64,000 nucleotides of DNA from Luteitalea sp. (GTDB lineage: Bacteria; Acidobacteriota; Vicinamibacteria; Vicinamibacterales; Vicinamibacteraceae): NCBI GenBank assembly GCA_009377605.1, contig WHTT01000003.1:1-64000 (forward strand), in the 5' to 3' direction. The notes under the pieces were generated by a model. It was given only the letters and a program-made list of their open reading frames with translations, had not been told where the DNA came from and searched no databases. Made by a program: the position numbers and the translations under genes. The stretch's first letter is position 1, and every line of letters starts with the position of its first letter. Below are positions 49,568-58,664 of this stretch, piece after piece.

Positions 49568-52219
49568 CTACTCGTCCTGCATGGCGATTCGTGGCGCTGT
49601 TCGGGATGCGCGCCACGCGGGCAGCCACGCAGCGACGAACGCCACGACCGTCAAGAGCAGCGCGGTGACGATGAACACAAGGGGGTCCGACGGATTGGTC
49701 TCGAAGAGCAGCGCCGAGAGTGCCCGCCCCAGCGCTATGGCGCCGGCGGTTCCGGCGACGAGCCCAATCGCGACAACCGCGGCTGCTTGCCGCAGCACCA
49801 GCGCACGTACGTGAGCGGCGGTCGCACCGAGCGCCATTCGAATCCCGATCTCTGGCGTGCGCTGGCGCACCGTGTAGGCGAGGACGCCGTAAAGGCCGAG
49901 GGCCGCGAGCATCAGCGCCACCGCGGCAAAGGCTCCCATCAGCACCATCGCGAACCGCTCGCGACTGACGCCACGCCCAACGACGTCCGTCATCGGTGCC
50001 ACGTGGTGCACCGCCAGCTGTGGGTCCAGAGCGGCGACCTCGGCCCGGACCAGCCCAAGGATGCGTTCCGGTGCAACCTCCGTGGCCACAACCTGCGAGA
50101 GCGCCCAGTTCCGGTCGCCGGCGTACTGGCGGTGCGCCTGATAGACCACGGGGTTGGCCGTGCCGTAAGGGTCCAGCGTCACGTCGCCCACCACACCGAT
50201 GATCTCGCGTTGCTCACGGACCGGCGCAATGCGCTGTCCGACCACTCTCTCCAACGGCATGCCCGGAAAGGCCTTCCTTGCGAAGGCCGCACTGACCACC
50301 GCGCGAGAGGGAGCACTAGCATCGTCCCGCGCGTCGAAAATGCGGCCCGCGAGCGTGGGTATCTCCAACGCCGTGAAGAAGTCTCCGCTGACGATGCGCT
50401 GGTCGGCATTGACCTCGGACTCCTCCGTGCCGGCGAGTGGTCCGCTCTCGATTAAAATGCCCCAGTGGTGATACTTGCCGGTGGCCGGAAGACGGGATGT
50501 GCCGCCCGCGGCCGTCACGCCTGGGATGGTCCTTATCCGGCGAGCCAGCTCCTCTTGAAAGATGGCTCGACGTTGCGCGTCGTAACGGGCCGCTGGCAAG
50601 CTCACGTCGAAGGTCAGGACCCGCTCGACGCGGAAGCCGAGCTCCACCTGTCGCAGCCGATGGAAGCTGGCCATCAGCACGACAGCGCCAACGAGGAGCG
50701 TCAAGGCGAGGGCAAGTTGGGTGCTGGCCAGGGCGCTCCGCAGTCGCGCGTGCCCGCGCGTGCCTGTCGCGGAACGTGACTGCTCGCGCAGCGCCCAGCC
50801 CGGATGGACGCGGGCGAACCGCACGGCCGGCGCCATGCCGAAGGCAATCCCTGTGGTGAGCGTCACCAGGGCGGCAAATGCCAGCACCACGGGATCGAAT
50901 CCAACCTCGTCGAGCCGCGAGATTGCGTCGCGCCCAAGTACTCGCAGAACGTTACTCCCCAGCACGGCGAGCACGAGTCCAAGCAGGCCACCAAGGGCGG
51001 CAAGGAGCACGCTCTCGACCAAGAGTTGTCGGGCAATCCGAAAGCCGCCGGAGCCCAGCGCCGCGCGAATCGCGAGCTCGCGGCCACGGCCCGTGGCGCG
51101 CACGAGCGCGAGATTGGCCACGTTCACGCACGCGACCAGCAGCACCAGTCCTACGGCGATGAACAGCAGCTGCAGCGGGCCGCGCGACCTGCCCACCAGA
51201 TCCTCCTTCAGCGGCAGCAGCGCGACGCCATCCGTATCGGGCCAGCGCTCGGCCATCGACCGATTCAGGCCGGCGAGCTCCGCCTGCGCCTGCTCGATGC
51301 TCACCCCAGACCGCAACCGGCCGATCGCGCTCAGGAAGTGGTTGCTCGGGCCGTTGGCTGTCGCCAGGTCGAGGGGGAGCCACGCGTCCACCACGCCCAC
51401 GATCGGATCCTCGAACTCCTTCGGCGCGATGCCTGTCACGACATAGGGCTCGGCGCTCAGGTGCACGGTCGCGCCGATGATGGCCGGGTCGCCGCCAAAG
51501 CGCTTCCGCCACAGCGCATCGCTCAACACGACGTGGGAGGCACCGGTCTCATCCCGACGATCGAACGCGCGCCCGCGCAGTGGGCCGGAGCGAAGCGCAC
51601 GGAAGTAATCGCTACTCACTCGCAGGATACGAAGCCGCCGGGCTTGCCCGCCCTCAACGAGGTCGAGCCCCGTCTCGTCGTACGTGAAGAGCACGGCCAC
51701 GTCCTCGAACGACGCGGCGTGATCACGAACTTCCTTGACGTGTGGACCAGTCAGATATCCACCAGGCTCGGCAGGTGAAGATCCCTGGTAGAAGCGCACG
51801 AGTTGCCCCGGCTCTGCGTAGGGCAAGGGCGCTAACAGCACCGTTTGCACGACACTGAACACCGCGGTGGTACCGCCCATCCCTAGTGCAAGCGTGGCGA
51901 CGACAACCGCGACGAACCCGGGACTCTTCCGGAGCGTACGCACGGCGAAGCGCAGATCTTGGGTCAGCGATTCCCACCAGTGAGCGCGCCGCTCTCGCTG
52001 CCGCCGGCGGTGGCCGATCGCCTGTAGCTCGCGGCGAACCCGCTCGACACTGCCGAACTCGCGGGCCGCTCGATCACGCGCCTCGACGTCGGAGAGTCCT
52101 TGTGCAATGAGGTCCTCCACGCGCCTCGCGAAATGGAACGCGAGCTCCTCGTCTACGTCGACCGCGATGTTGCTCCGCAGGAGGCGCATGTACCGTCGCC
52201 AGATGGGTGTCTCCCGCAT
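49568..52219 (-). CDS. ADOP-type ABC transporter permease, single copy
   Basis: 883 residues with AGGAGG upstream of ATG 52219. The prefix domain (IAVDVDEELAFHFARRVEDLIAQG) is of a different subtype from the 2110/4860 pair. A first membrane segment lies at about 103-126, then a MacB core, an FtsX block at about 345-480 (LVLLVACVNVANLALVRATGRGRELAIRAALG), a second core, and a C-terminal FtsX block (TPEIGIRMALGATAAHVRALVL). No ATPase gene is adjacent. It lies 9 bases downstream of a padR gene on the same strand, the standard regulator-permease pairing of the family. Confidence 0.9.
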   Translation of the reverse strand: MRETPIWRRYMRLLRSNIAVDVDEELAFHFARRVEDLIAQGLSDVEARDRAAREFGSVERVRRELQAIGHRRRQRERRAHWWESLTQDLRFAVRTLRKSPGFVAVVVATLALGMGGTTAVFSVVQTVLLAPLPYAEPGQLVRFYQGSSPAEPGGYLTGPHVKEVRDHAASFEDVAVLFTYDETGLDLVEGGQARRLRILRVSSDYFRALRSGPLRGRAFDRRDETGASHVVLSDALWRKRFGGDPAIIGATVHLSAEPYVVTGIAPKEFEDPIVGVVDAWLPLDLATANGPSNHFLSAIGRLRSGVSIEQAQAELAGLNRSMAERWPDTDGVALLPLKEDLVGRSRGPLQLLFIAVGLVLLVACVNVANLALVRATGRGRELAIRAALGSGGFRIARQLLVESVLLAALGGLLGLVLAVLGSNVLRVLGRDAISRLDEVGFDPVVLAFAALVTLTTGIAFGMAPAVRFARVHPGWALREQSRSATGTRGHARLRSALASTQLALALTLLVGAVVLMASFHRLRQVELGFRVERVLTFDVSLPAARYDAQRRAIFQEELARRIRTIPGVTAAGGTSRLPATGKYHHWGILIESGPLAGTEESEVNADQRIVSGDFFTALEIPTLAGRIFDARDDASAPSRAVVSAAFARKAFPGMPLERVVGQRIAPVREQREIIGVVGDVTLDPYGTANPVVYQAHRQYAGDRNWALSQVVATEVAPERILGLVRAEVAALDPQLAVHHVAPMTDVVGRGVSRERFAMVLMGAFAAVALMLAALGLYGVLAYTVRQRTPEIGIRMALGATAAHVRALVLRQAAAVVAIGLVAGTAGAIALGRALSALLFETNPSDPLVFIVTALLLTVVAFVAAWLPAWRASRTAPRIAMQDE

Positions 52220-52228
52220 GTCTGCCTC

Positions 52229-52570
52229 CTACCTGGCAGGACTCGCGTCGATCACGCGGTTGACAGCCATCGTGAACCGCTGCCAGCTCGCCGTACGCGC
52301 CGCCAACTCTCGCCGTCCCCTGGCCGTGAGGCGGTAGAACTTCGCGCGGCGATTGTTCTCGCTCGAGCCCCACTCGGCCGCGATCCAGCCTTTGTCCTCC
52401 AAGCGATGCAAGGCGGGATAAAGGGTGCCCTCCTCGATTTGCAACTCTTCTCCGGAGAAGTCGAAGATCCACCGGGCGATGGCATACCCGTGCATCTCGC
52501 CACCCGAGAGCGTCTTCAAGATCAAGAAGTCGAGCGTTCCCTGGACCGAATCGATGATGTTCCTCGGCAT
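52229..52570 (-). CDS. PadR family transcriptional regulator of the third permease
   Basis: 113 residues from ATG 52570. The motif order is that of the short PadR group: IDSVQGTLDFLILKTLSGGEMHGYAIARWI (about 6-35), then LQIEEGTLYPALHRLEDKGWI and the wing EWGSSENNRRAKFYRLTARGRR (about 69-90). AAGGGG lies just upstream as ribosome-binding site. Upstream, CCCCTTGC (52574-52581) and GCAAGGGG (52619-52626) form an 8-base inverted repeat around the probable promoter, a candidate operator. The permease gene follows after 9 bases, so the two are co-transcribed. Confidence 0.92.
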   Translation of the reverse strand: MPRNIIDSVQGTLDFLILKTLSGGEMHGYAIARWIFDFSGEELQIEEGTLYPALHRLEDKGWIAAEWGSSENNRRAKFYRLTARGRRELAARTASWQRFTMAVNRVIDASPAR

Positions 52571-52573
52571 GTT

Positions 52574-52626
52574 CCCCTTGCTTCGTCAGGGTAAGAATAC
52601 GCGCTGTCCCATGACTTGGCAAGGGG
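52574..52626 (-). promoter_or_regulatory. Inverted repeat flanking the third padR promoter region
   Basis: CCCCTTGC and GCAAGGGG are exact complements 37 bases apart. The inner copy overlaps the Shine-Dalgarno of padR. This is weaker evidence than the palindromes of the other two padR genes; no good -10/-35 pair was found between the arms. Confidence 0.35.
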
Positions 52627-52635
52627 AGTGCAAGA

Positions 52636-53070
52636 CTAGCGACACTTGACCAAACGAACGGCCTTGCCGTGCTCCAGCGAAAACGTCCCGAGCTTCGTGC
52701 CGCTTTCCGTGAGCTCGACCGTCAACGTCATGTGGTCGTTGCGCACGCGCCCGGCGTATCGCGCGGCGAGCTTCCGATCGGCCGCACCTTCCCGCAGGGC
52801 CCCTCCTTGCTCCTGTACGTGCCATCCGGACACCTCGAACCGACTTTGCGCGTCGAGTGAGATCGGCTGCTCGATCCTGCCATGTCCGCAGTCGTACTCG
52901 ACCGTCGCGCCGTCCGCCGTGACGGTGAGCCGTACGCGCTCGCCACCCCAGAGGCCGTTCTGGATTGATTGTGCAGGCGGGTCAGGCATTGTCGCCACGT
53001 TGCCGCGAGACGAGGCGAGCGCGCCCGTCGCGAGCAAGCCGAGAGCGATGCTGAGCGCCGTTCGCGTCAC
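52636..53070 (-). CDS. Small secreted protein, function unknown
   Basis: 144 residues. GTG 53070 is chosen as the start because GGAGG stands 9 bases upstream and the product then begins with a standard signal peptide (VTRTALSIALGLLATGALAS). Longer in-frame starts exist up to 53145. The mature part is beta-rich: IQNGLWGGERVRLTVTADG, VEYDCGHGRIEQPISLD, then NDHMTLTVELTESGTKLGTF and a terminal LVKCR. The two cysteines may form a disulfide. It resembles small lipocalin-like or META-type exported proteins seen in Acidobacteria, but no family can be named. Bases 53146-53402 hold no recognisable feature. Confidence 0.7.
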   Translation of the reverse strand: MTRTALSIALGLLATGALASSRGNVATMPDPPAQSIQNGLWGGERVRLTVTADGATVEYDCGHGRIEQPISLDAQSRFEVSGWHVQEQGGALREGAADRKLAARYAGRVRNDHMTLTVELTESGTKLGTFSLEHGKAVRLVKCR

Positions 53071-53402
53071 GCGTCGCAGCCTCCAATAGTAGGAAGTACC
53101 CTCGATTTTACCCGGCATGTGTCCCTCTATCTTCTCGACCTCCACTGAGGCATTCTTAGATCAGTGGGAGTCAGAGTTCGTCCTCCAGGAGGAATCCCAT
53201 GACGCGCGAAGCTGAGCTAGCTGAACAGGTTGAGCATGCGCCGTCCAACCGCTGGAGGTGCCCCAACCTGTGAGGCCAGACGCCCTGGGCCCGCCAGGCC
53301 GCAAAGTATAGACCCACGGTAAGATCGAGCGACACGGCTCGTCGGCCACTCGATCTTGACCGAGCGGGTGCGCTAAACTGTTTGACCGATTCACGCGTGC
53401 GC

Positions 53403-54473
53403 ATGGAGACATCGCCTACTGAGGTTACGCTAGAGGTTAGCCCGCGAGCACGGTTCGACGTCATCGACGTCCGCCGTCGCCTGACGCGTGAGCACGGTGA
53501 TCTCGTTGAAGCCTATTCACGCGCCCTCTACTGTTCGTTCCATACAACCGCCGGATATCTGGAACAGAGCCTCGCGTCGCGGCTCGAGCATCGCCGCGAC
53601 CGCGTCGCACCTTACGTCGAGCTCTTCCGGACGTTGTTTCCGCCAGGCGCAGACTACGAGCACGACAAGCTGCACCTGCGGCGCGAGCTCACCGACGAGC
53701 AGCGACGTGTCGAGCCCCGCAACGCCGACTCGCACCTCGCGTTCATCGGCGCCGGACTGTCACCGGTCGTCACCTATCTCAATCGTCCAGGAAAACCGGT
53801 CTACTTCGTGGACCTGGATGGGCTCAACGGCGCGCAACCACGGCGTCGGCAGACGACAGTGCTCGGGTTCAACGAAGAGGAGGTCGTCACGCGTGAGCGC
53901 CTCGTCGTGCCCGTCTCGGCGCATCCGGTCGATTCAATCAACCTGAAGAGTCCGAGGCTCGGCGTCTACGAGCAACTTCAGGAGCTCGTGGCGCGGCATG
54001 GAGTCCAGAAGGGCCGTGTTCACCTCTCGCTTGCCTCCGGCGAGCGACAGGCCGGCCTGACGATCAACGAGTACGAGACCCTGCTGATGCGCCACGATCT
54101 CGCGGAGGTGTTGCACAATCCGGTGCGCTTCGTCGCTGAGAAGAGCCGCAGCATGCTCGCGCACCCACGTGCGATTCCCAACAAGACCATCGACTACGCG
54201 AAATATGATCTAGTACGGGTCTTCAACGGGATCTTCGACGCCCTCGGCCTGCGAGAGTCCTTCGTCGAGCAGGTCGTCTCGCGTGTAATTGCGTTGCCCG
54301 CCTCCCGATTCTTGAGGATGAAACGTGCCGTCAGCCTGCTCGTTTCCGACCGTGATCGGATGGGCTGCGGGACCCTCGTGCAGGGCCAATACCAGAGCCC
54401 GATCCTGGTGCAGTGGCACAAGGCGCCGCGGGGTCAAAGGCACGTCGACGTCATGCTCACCCGCTTCCGGTAA
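53403..54473 (+). CDS. YjbQ-like domain protein with unknown C-terminal domain
   Basis: 356 residues from ATG 53403; a TTG 21 bases upstream is in frame. The first 170 residues contain a divergent YjbQ pattern: ALYCSFHTTAGYLEQSLASR (compare HTTAGVxxNE), YEHDKLHLRRELTDEQRR, NADSHLAFIGAGLSPVVTYL (compare NGxxHxxAxLLGPS) and FVDLDG. The family's GTWQ motif is not retained. Residues about 175-356 are unfamiliar (NLKSPRLGVYEQLQELVARH; RSMLAHPRAIPNKTIDYAKY; SLLVSDRDRMGCGTLVQGQY) and may be a separate domain. No signal peptide is seen. The activity is unknown; the recognisable part is the YjbQ fold, a tentative assignment. Confidence 0.6.
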   Translation: METSPTEVTLEVSPRARFDVIDVRRRLTREHGDLVEAYSRALYCSFHTTAGYLEQSLASRLEHRRDRVAPYVELFRTLFPPGADYEHDKLHLRRELTDEQRRVEPRNADSHLAFIGAGLSPVVTYLNRPGKPVYFVDLDGLNGAQPRRRQTTVLGFNEEEVVTRERLVVPVSAHPVDSINLKSPRLGVYEQLQELVARHGVQKGRVHLSLASGERQAGLTINEYETLLMRHDLAEVLHNPVRFVAEKSRSMLAHPRAIPNKTIDYAKYDLVRVFNGIFDALGLRESFVEQVVSRVIALPASRFLRMKRAVSLLVSDRDRMGCGTLVQGQYQSPILVQWHKAPRGQRHVDVMLTRFR

Positions 54474-54479
54474 AGAACG

Positions 54480-54571
54480 GTCCTTAGTGCTTGGTCCTTG
54501 GTGCGCCTGGTACGCTTCGGTGTTTCGGTACGCCAAGGCGCACCAAGCACTAAGAACCAAGGACCAAGCAC
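54480..54571. repeat. Facing arrays of 7-bp CTTGGTC-type units
   Basis: GTCCTTA-GTGCTTG-GTCCTTG-GTGCGCC on the left faces GGCGCAC-CAAGCAC-TAAGAAC-CAAGGAC-CAAGCAC on the right, around a centre TACGCTTCGG...CGGTACGCC. It lies in the whole gap between the YjbQ-like gene and the MFS gene, starting 7 bases after the stop and ending 7 bases before the next ATG. Confidence 0.85.
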
Positions 54572-54577
54572 TTCTCA

Positions 54578-55858
54578 ATGCCCCTTCCTCGTGCGCTACG
54601 CTCTCTTCGCCACCAGAATTTCCGGCTGTTCCTGTCGGGGCAGCTCATCTCGCTCATTGGCACCTGGATGCAGATGGTTGCCCAGGCCTGGCTCGTCTAC
54701 CGCCTCACGGGCTCGTCGGTACAGCTCGGCCTCATTGGCTTCGCCGGGCAGATTCCGGTCTTCGTGTTCGCGCCGCTCGGCGGTGCCGTCGCCGATCGTC
54801 TCAGCCGCCACCGTGTCGTGATCGCCGCACAGGCGACGATGATGGCGCTGGCGCTGCTGCTGGGCACGTTGACATTGCTGGACGTCGTGCGGCTTTCCCA
54901 TCTCTACATCCTCGCGACCCTGCTCGGCGTTGCGAACGCGTTCGACATGCCGGCGCGGCAGGCCTTCGTCTTCGAGATGGTCGGTCGCGCGGACCTTCAG
55001 AACGCCATCGCGCTCAACTCTTCCATGGTGAACGCCGCAAGGGTAGCCGGCCCTGCGATTGCCGGAGTCACCGTGGCCGTGGTCGGTGAGGGCTGGTGCT
55101 TCCTCATCAACGGGCTCAGCTACATCGCGGTCATTGCTGGCTTGCTCGCGATGCGAGTCGCGTCTCGGCCTCACGTGCACGCCTCTGTTCCGGCGTGGGC
55201 CAGCATCCTCGAGGGGCTTGGCTTCGTCGCGCGCACCGAGCCGGTGCGTGCACTGCTCCTCCTCCTTGGCCTCGTGAGCCTGATGGGTGTGCCCTACACG
55301 GTGCTCATGCCGATCTTCGCCGATCAAATGCTTGGCGGCGGCGTCTGGGGATACGGCACGCTGCTCGCGTCTGCTGGCGTCGGCGCGCTCGCCGGGGCCG
55401 TGACATTGACGATGCGGCGAGACCTCAAGGGGCTGGGGAAGTGGGTGGCCATCGCGTGCGCAAGCTTCGGTGGAGGGCTCGTGCTCTTCTCACTGTCACG
55501 AGACTTCTGGCTCTCGGCGCTGATCCTCCTACCGACCGGCTATTTCATGATGTTCCAAATGGCCGCGTCGAATACGCTCATCCAGTCGATGGTGCCGGAC
55601 GCGCTGCGCGGCCGCGTGATGTCGGTCTACTCCATGATGTTCATGGGCATGGCGCCGTTTGGCGCGCTCCTGGCGGGCGCGCTGGCCGACGCGATTGGTC
55701 CGCCACTGACTGTTGCGATCGGCGGCGCCGCCTGCGTGGGCGGAGCGAGCCTCTTTGCGTATCGCTTACCGGCGATGCGCGGTCCGGCTCGCAAGCTCAT
55801 CATCGCCCAGCAAGCGGCCGCCGGCGACCCACCGGAAAGCGCGACCGGAAGCAGGTAG
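54578..55858 (+). CDS. MFS transporter (MFS_3 / EntS-like exporter)
   Basis: 426 residues, about 11-12 membrane segments. It opens MPLPRALRSLRHQNFRLFLSGQLISLIGTWMQMVAQAWLVYRL, the characteristic start of the MFS_3 group. The first loop has GGAVADRLSRHRVV (the GxxxDRxxR motif), and further signatures are ANAFDMPARQAFVFEMVG, NSSMVNAARVAGPAIAG and MFQMAASNTLIQSMVPDALRGRVMSVYSMMFMG. Members export siderophores, drugs or other small molecules by proton antiport. The substrate is unknown. The region between the preceding stop and this gene is a 7-bp repeat array, so no ribosome-binding site is evident. Confidence 0.92.
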   Translation: MPLPRALRSLRHQNFRLFLSGQLISLIGTWMQMVAQAWLVYRLTGSSVQLGLIGFAGQIPVFVFAPLGGAVADRLSRHRVVIAAQATMMALALLLGTLTLLDVVRLSHLYILATLLGVANAFDMPARQAFVFEMVGRADLQNAIALNSSMVNAARVAGPAIAGVTVAVVGEGWCFLINGLSYIAVIAGLLAMRVASRPHVHASVPAWASILEGLGFVARTEPVRALLLLLGLVSLMGVPYTVLMPIFADQMLGGGVWGYGTLLASAGVGALAGAVTLTMRRDLKGLGKWVAIACASFGGGLVLFSLSRDFWLSALILLPTGYFMMFQMAASNTLIQSMVPDALRGRVMSVYSMMFMGMAPFGALLAGALADAIGPPLTVAIGGAACVGGASLFAYRLPAMRGPARKLIIAQQAAAGDPPESATGSR

Positions 55859-55921
55859 AAAAGGGGACAGGCCTCTTTTTCGAGAACTGGCGCAGACGAA
55901 AAAGGGGCCTGTCCCCTTTTT
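55859..55921. terminator. Hairpin between convergent genes, possible bidirectional terminator
   Basis: AAAAGGGGACAGGCCTCTTTTTCG pairs with CGAAAAAGGGGCCTGTCCCC in the right arm; the right arm ends in a T run. It begins on the base after the MFS stop and ends at the ALDH stop, so it can terminate both converging transcripts. The GGGGACAGG sequence also occurs as a dispersed hairpin (40951-40982), so it is probably a repeat adopted as a terminator. Confidence 0.75.
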
Positions 55922-57508
55922 TCACTTCTTCGTCAGCTCGCCATCGACTAGCCGCCAGATGCCGCGCGGGTTCTCGTCGTGCAGCTCCGGCGGAAGGAGC
56001 CCTTGCGGTGCGTTCTGGTAGCAGACTGGCCTGGCAAATCGCAGAATCGCCGCGGTTCCCACGGACGTGAAGCGTGCATCCGTGGTTGCCGGCCACGGCC
56101 CGCCGTGGTGCATGGCGTGACACACCTCCACGCCCGTTGGATAGCCATTGAAGACAACACGGCCAGCCTTGTCCGTGAGGATCTCGATGAGCCGTCCGGC
56201 GGCGGCCAAGTCGGCATCGGTCCCGTGAACCGTTGCCGTGAGCTGGCCTTCGAGCGCGCGAGCGACCTGTTCCATTTGTGTGAGGCTGGTTGCTCGCACG
56301 ATCAGCGCGAACGGCCCGAACAGCTCGTGCGTCAGTGAATCCTGCGCAAGCACGGTCTCCGCGCTCGTCATGAAGACGTTCGCTGTCGCCTCCGTACGAG
56401 AGCGATCAGCCGGCGCGCCCGCCGCCGCCAGCTTCGATACACCAGGCGTGGCCGCCACAGCCGACAGGCCGCTCTCGAAGCGCTCGCAAATGCCTGCGTA
56501 GAGCAGTGAGCCGGGCTGGACGGCTTGGACGTGGCCGGCGACTGCCTCGAAGAACGGGTCGTCGTCGGTAGAGCCGGACGTGAAGAGGAGGCCGGGCTTG
56601 GTGCAGAATTGTCCGACCCCCAGTGTCATCGATCGAACGAACCCCTCGGCAATTGCTGCGCCCCGCGTCTCGAGTGCTTCCGGCAAGACGAAGATAGGGT
56701 TGAGGCTTCCCATCTCGGCAAACACCGGAATCGGATCCGGTCGAGCTGCCGCCGCCTGGGCGAGCGCACGCCCTGCCCCGAGCGAGCCCGTGAAGCCAAC
56801 CGCGCATGTCCGGGGATGTTGAACGAGTGGACCGCCAATCACTGGGCCCCGCCCATGCAGGAGCGAGAAGACGCCGGCCGGCAGGCCGCAACGCTCGGCG
56901 GCCTGGGCGACGGCGGACGCGACGAGCTCGGATGTGCCGGGGTGTGCCTCGTGTGCCTTGACCACGACCGGGTTCCCGGCAGCGAGAGCGGACGCCGTGT
57001 CGCCCCCCGCGACGGAAAACGCCAAGGGAAAATTACTGGCACCAAAGACGACGACCGGGCCAATCGGCACGAGCAGCCGGCGGATGTCCGGTTTCGGCAG
57101 CGGCTGGCGATCGGGGTTGCCATTGTCGATGCGCGCATCCACCCAGGATCCATCACGCACTACGGCAGCAAAGAGCTGGAGCTGGCTGCACGTGCGCGCG
57201 CGCTCGCCGATGAGACGATCCTGTGAAAGCGCGGTCTCGCTGTGAGCCCGTTCGATGAGCGCATCGCCGAGCGATATGATCTCTTCGGCGATGGCATCCA
57301 GGAAGCGGGCGCGCGTGTCTGGGGTCGTCGCGCGGTACACGGCAAAGGCCGACGCCGCTCCCTCCAGGGCCCCGTTGACATCATCGAGCGACGCTTCGTG
57401 AAACGCCGGCTCGAGGCTCGTGGCGCGTTGCGGATTGATTGCACGGAAGACGTGGCCCGAGCCCTGGCTCAGATGTCCCGCAATGAAGGATTGTCCGTGA
57501 AGAGACAT
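55922..57508 (-). CDS. Alpha-ketoglutarate semialdehyde dehydrogenase (2,5-dioxovalerate dehydrogenase)
   Basis: 528 residues from ATG 57508 (MSLHGQSFIAG), matching the family start. The NAD(P) site is PVVVFGASNFPLAFSVAGGDTASALAAGNPVVVK (about 152-185). The catalytic Glu lies in PVFAEMGSLNPIFVLP, and the catalytic Cys in TLGVGQFCTKPGLLF (about 302-316). The subfamily feature is a large C-terminal part with HELFGPFALIVRA and GYPTGVEVCHAMHHGGPWPATTD. It oxidises 2-oxoglutarate semialdehyde to 2-oxoglutarate, the last step of oxidative pentose or glucarate breakdown. A FAH-family dehydratase follows upstream on the same strand (57770), so the two probably work in sequence. Confidence 0.93.
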   Translation of the reverse strand: MSLHGQSFIAGHLSQGSGHVFRAINPQRATSLEPAFHEASLDDVNGALEGAASAFAVYRATTPDTRARFLDAIAEEIISLGDALIERAHSETALSQDRLIGERARTCSQLQLFAAVVRDGSWVDARIDNGNPDRQPLPKPDIRRLLVPIGPVVVFGASNFPLAFSVAGGDTASALAAGNPVVVKAHEAHPGTSELVASAVAQAAERCGLPAGVFSLLHGRGPVIGGPLVQHPRTCAVGFTGSLGAGRALAQAAAARPDPIPVFAEMGSLNPIFVLPEALETRGAAIAEGFVRSMTLGVGQFCTKPGLLFTSGSTDDDPFFEAVAGHVQAVQPGSLLYAGICERFESGLSAVAATPGVSKLAAAGAPADRSRTEATANVFMTSAETVLAQDSLTHELFGPFALIVRATSLTQMEQVARALEGQLTATVHGTDADLAAAGRLIEILTDKAGRVVFNGYPTGVEVCHAMHHGGPWPATTDARFTSVGTAAILRFARPVCYQNAPQGLLPPELHDENPRGIWRLVDGELTKK

Positions 57509-57540
57509 ATGGCGATTTTGCCTTGGTAATCGTGCGTTGA

Positions 57541-57682
57541 CAAGAACCCTTGAGGCACCGGCAACGTGACTCGTTGGGTCACGTGTCGATGCGTCGAGTG
57601 AGCGTCGAGGAGCGCGGCCGGAGGCCGCGGTCCGCAAGAACCCTTGAGGCACCGGAAAACTCGACTCGTTGGGTCAAGTTTC
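57541..57682 (+). repeat. Composite hairpin repeat, tandem (CTTGAGGCACCGG units plus 42-base module)
   Basis: The 21-base CAAGAACCCTTGAGGCACCG(G) occurs exactly at 57541-57561 and 57635-57655. Each starts a hairpin of its own (for example GCACCGGAAAACTCGAC with GTCAAGTTTCGGTGC). Between them lies the 42-base module 57599-57640 shared with 24471-24512. It overlaps the N-terminal extension rejected for the ALDH gene. Confidence 0.8.
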
Positions 57683-57690
57683 GGTGCGAT

Positions 57691-57747
57691 GGTAGGGCGC
57701 GTCAGCCTCCCGCGCCGTCACGGCCGCCTCGGCGAGGCGGCCCTACC
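57691..57747 (+). repeat. 57-bp hairpin repeat (GGTAGGGC family), copy C
   Basis: Identical over 57 bases to the copy at 15806-15862 and preceded by the same CGAT. It ends 23 bases from the stop of the FAH-family gene. Perfect identity at 42 kb distance indicates recent copying. Confidence 0.9.
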
Positions 57748-57769
57748 GACAACCGGTCGCACGCGTGTT

Positions 57770-58585
<816 letters not shown>

Positions 58586-58605
58586 GGTTGCGCGGCCATG
58601 ATAGC

Positions 58606-58660
58606 GGAAAAAGGAACCGGGTACATTTTCGCTCCCGAAAAGGTACCCGGTTCCTTTTCC
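58606..58660. repeat. Hairpin repeat (GGAACCGGGTAC type)
   Basis: GGAAAAAGGAACCGGGTAC (58606-58624) pairs with GTACCCGGTTCCTTTTCC (58643-58660) with one bulge. It lies 4 bases after the cysM stop and 20 bases before the FAH gene start. A related hairpin (ACCGGGTACC) is at 62199-62235. Confidence 0.85.
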
Positions 58661-58664
58661 ATTT

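Noticed and set aside
55859-55921. Purely ordinary rho-independent terminator
   Set aside because: It would work as one, but the same GGGGACAGG-type hairpin occurs at 40951-40982 between divergent starts, so it is better described as a repeat used as a terminator.
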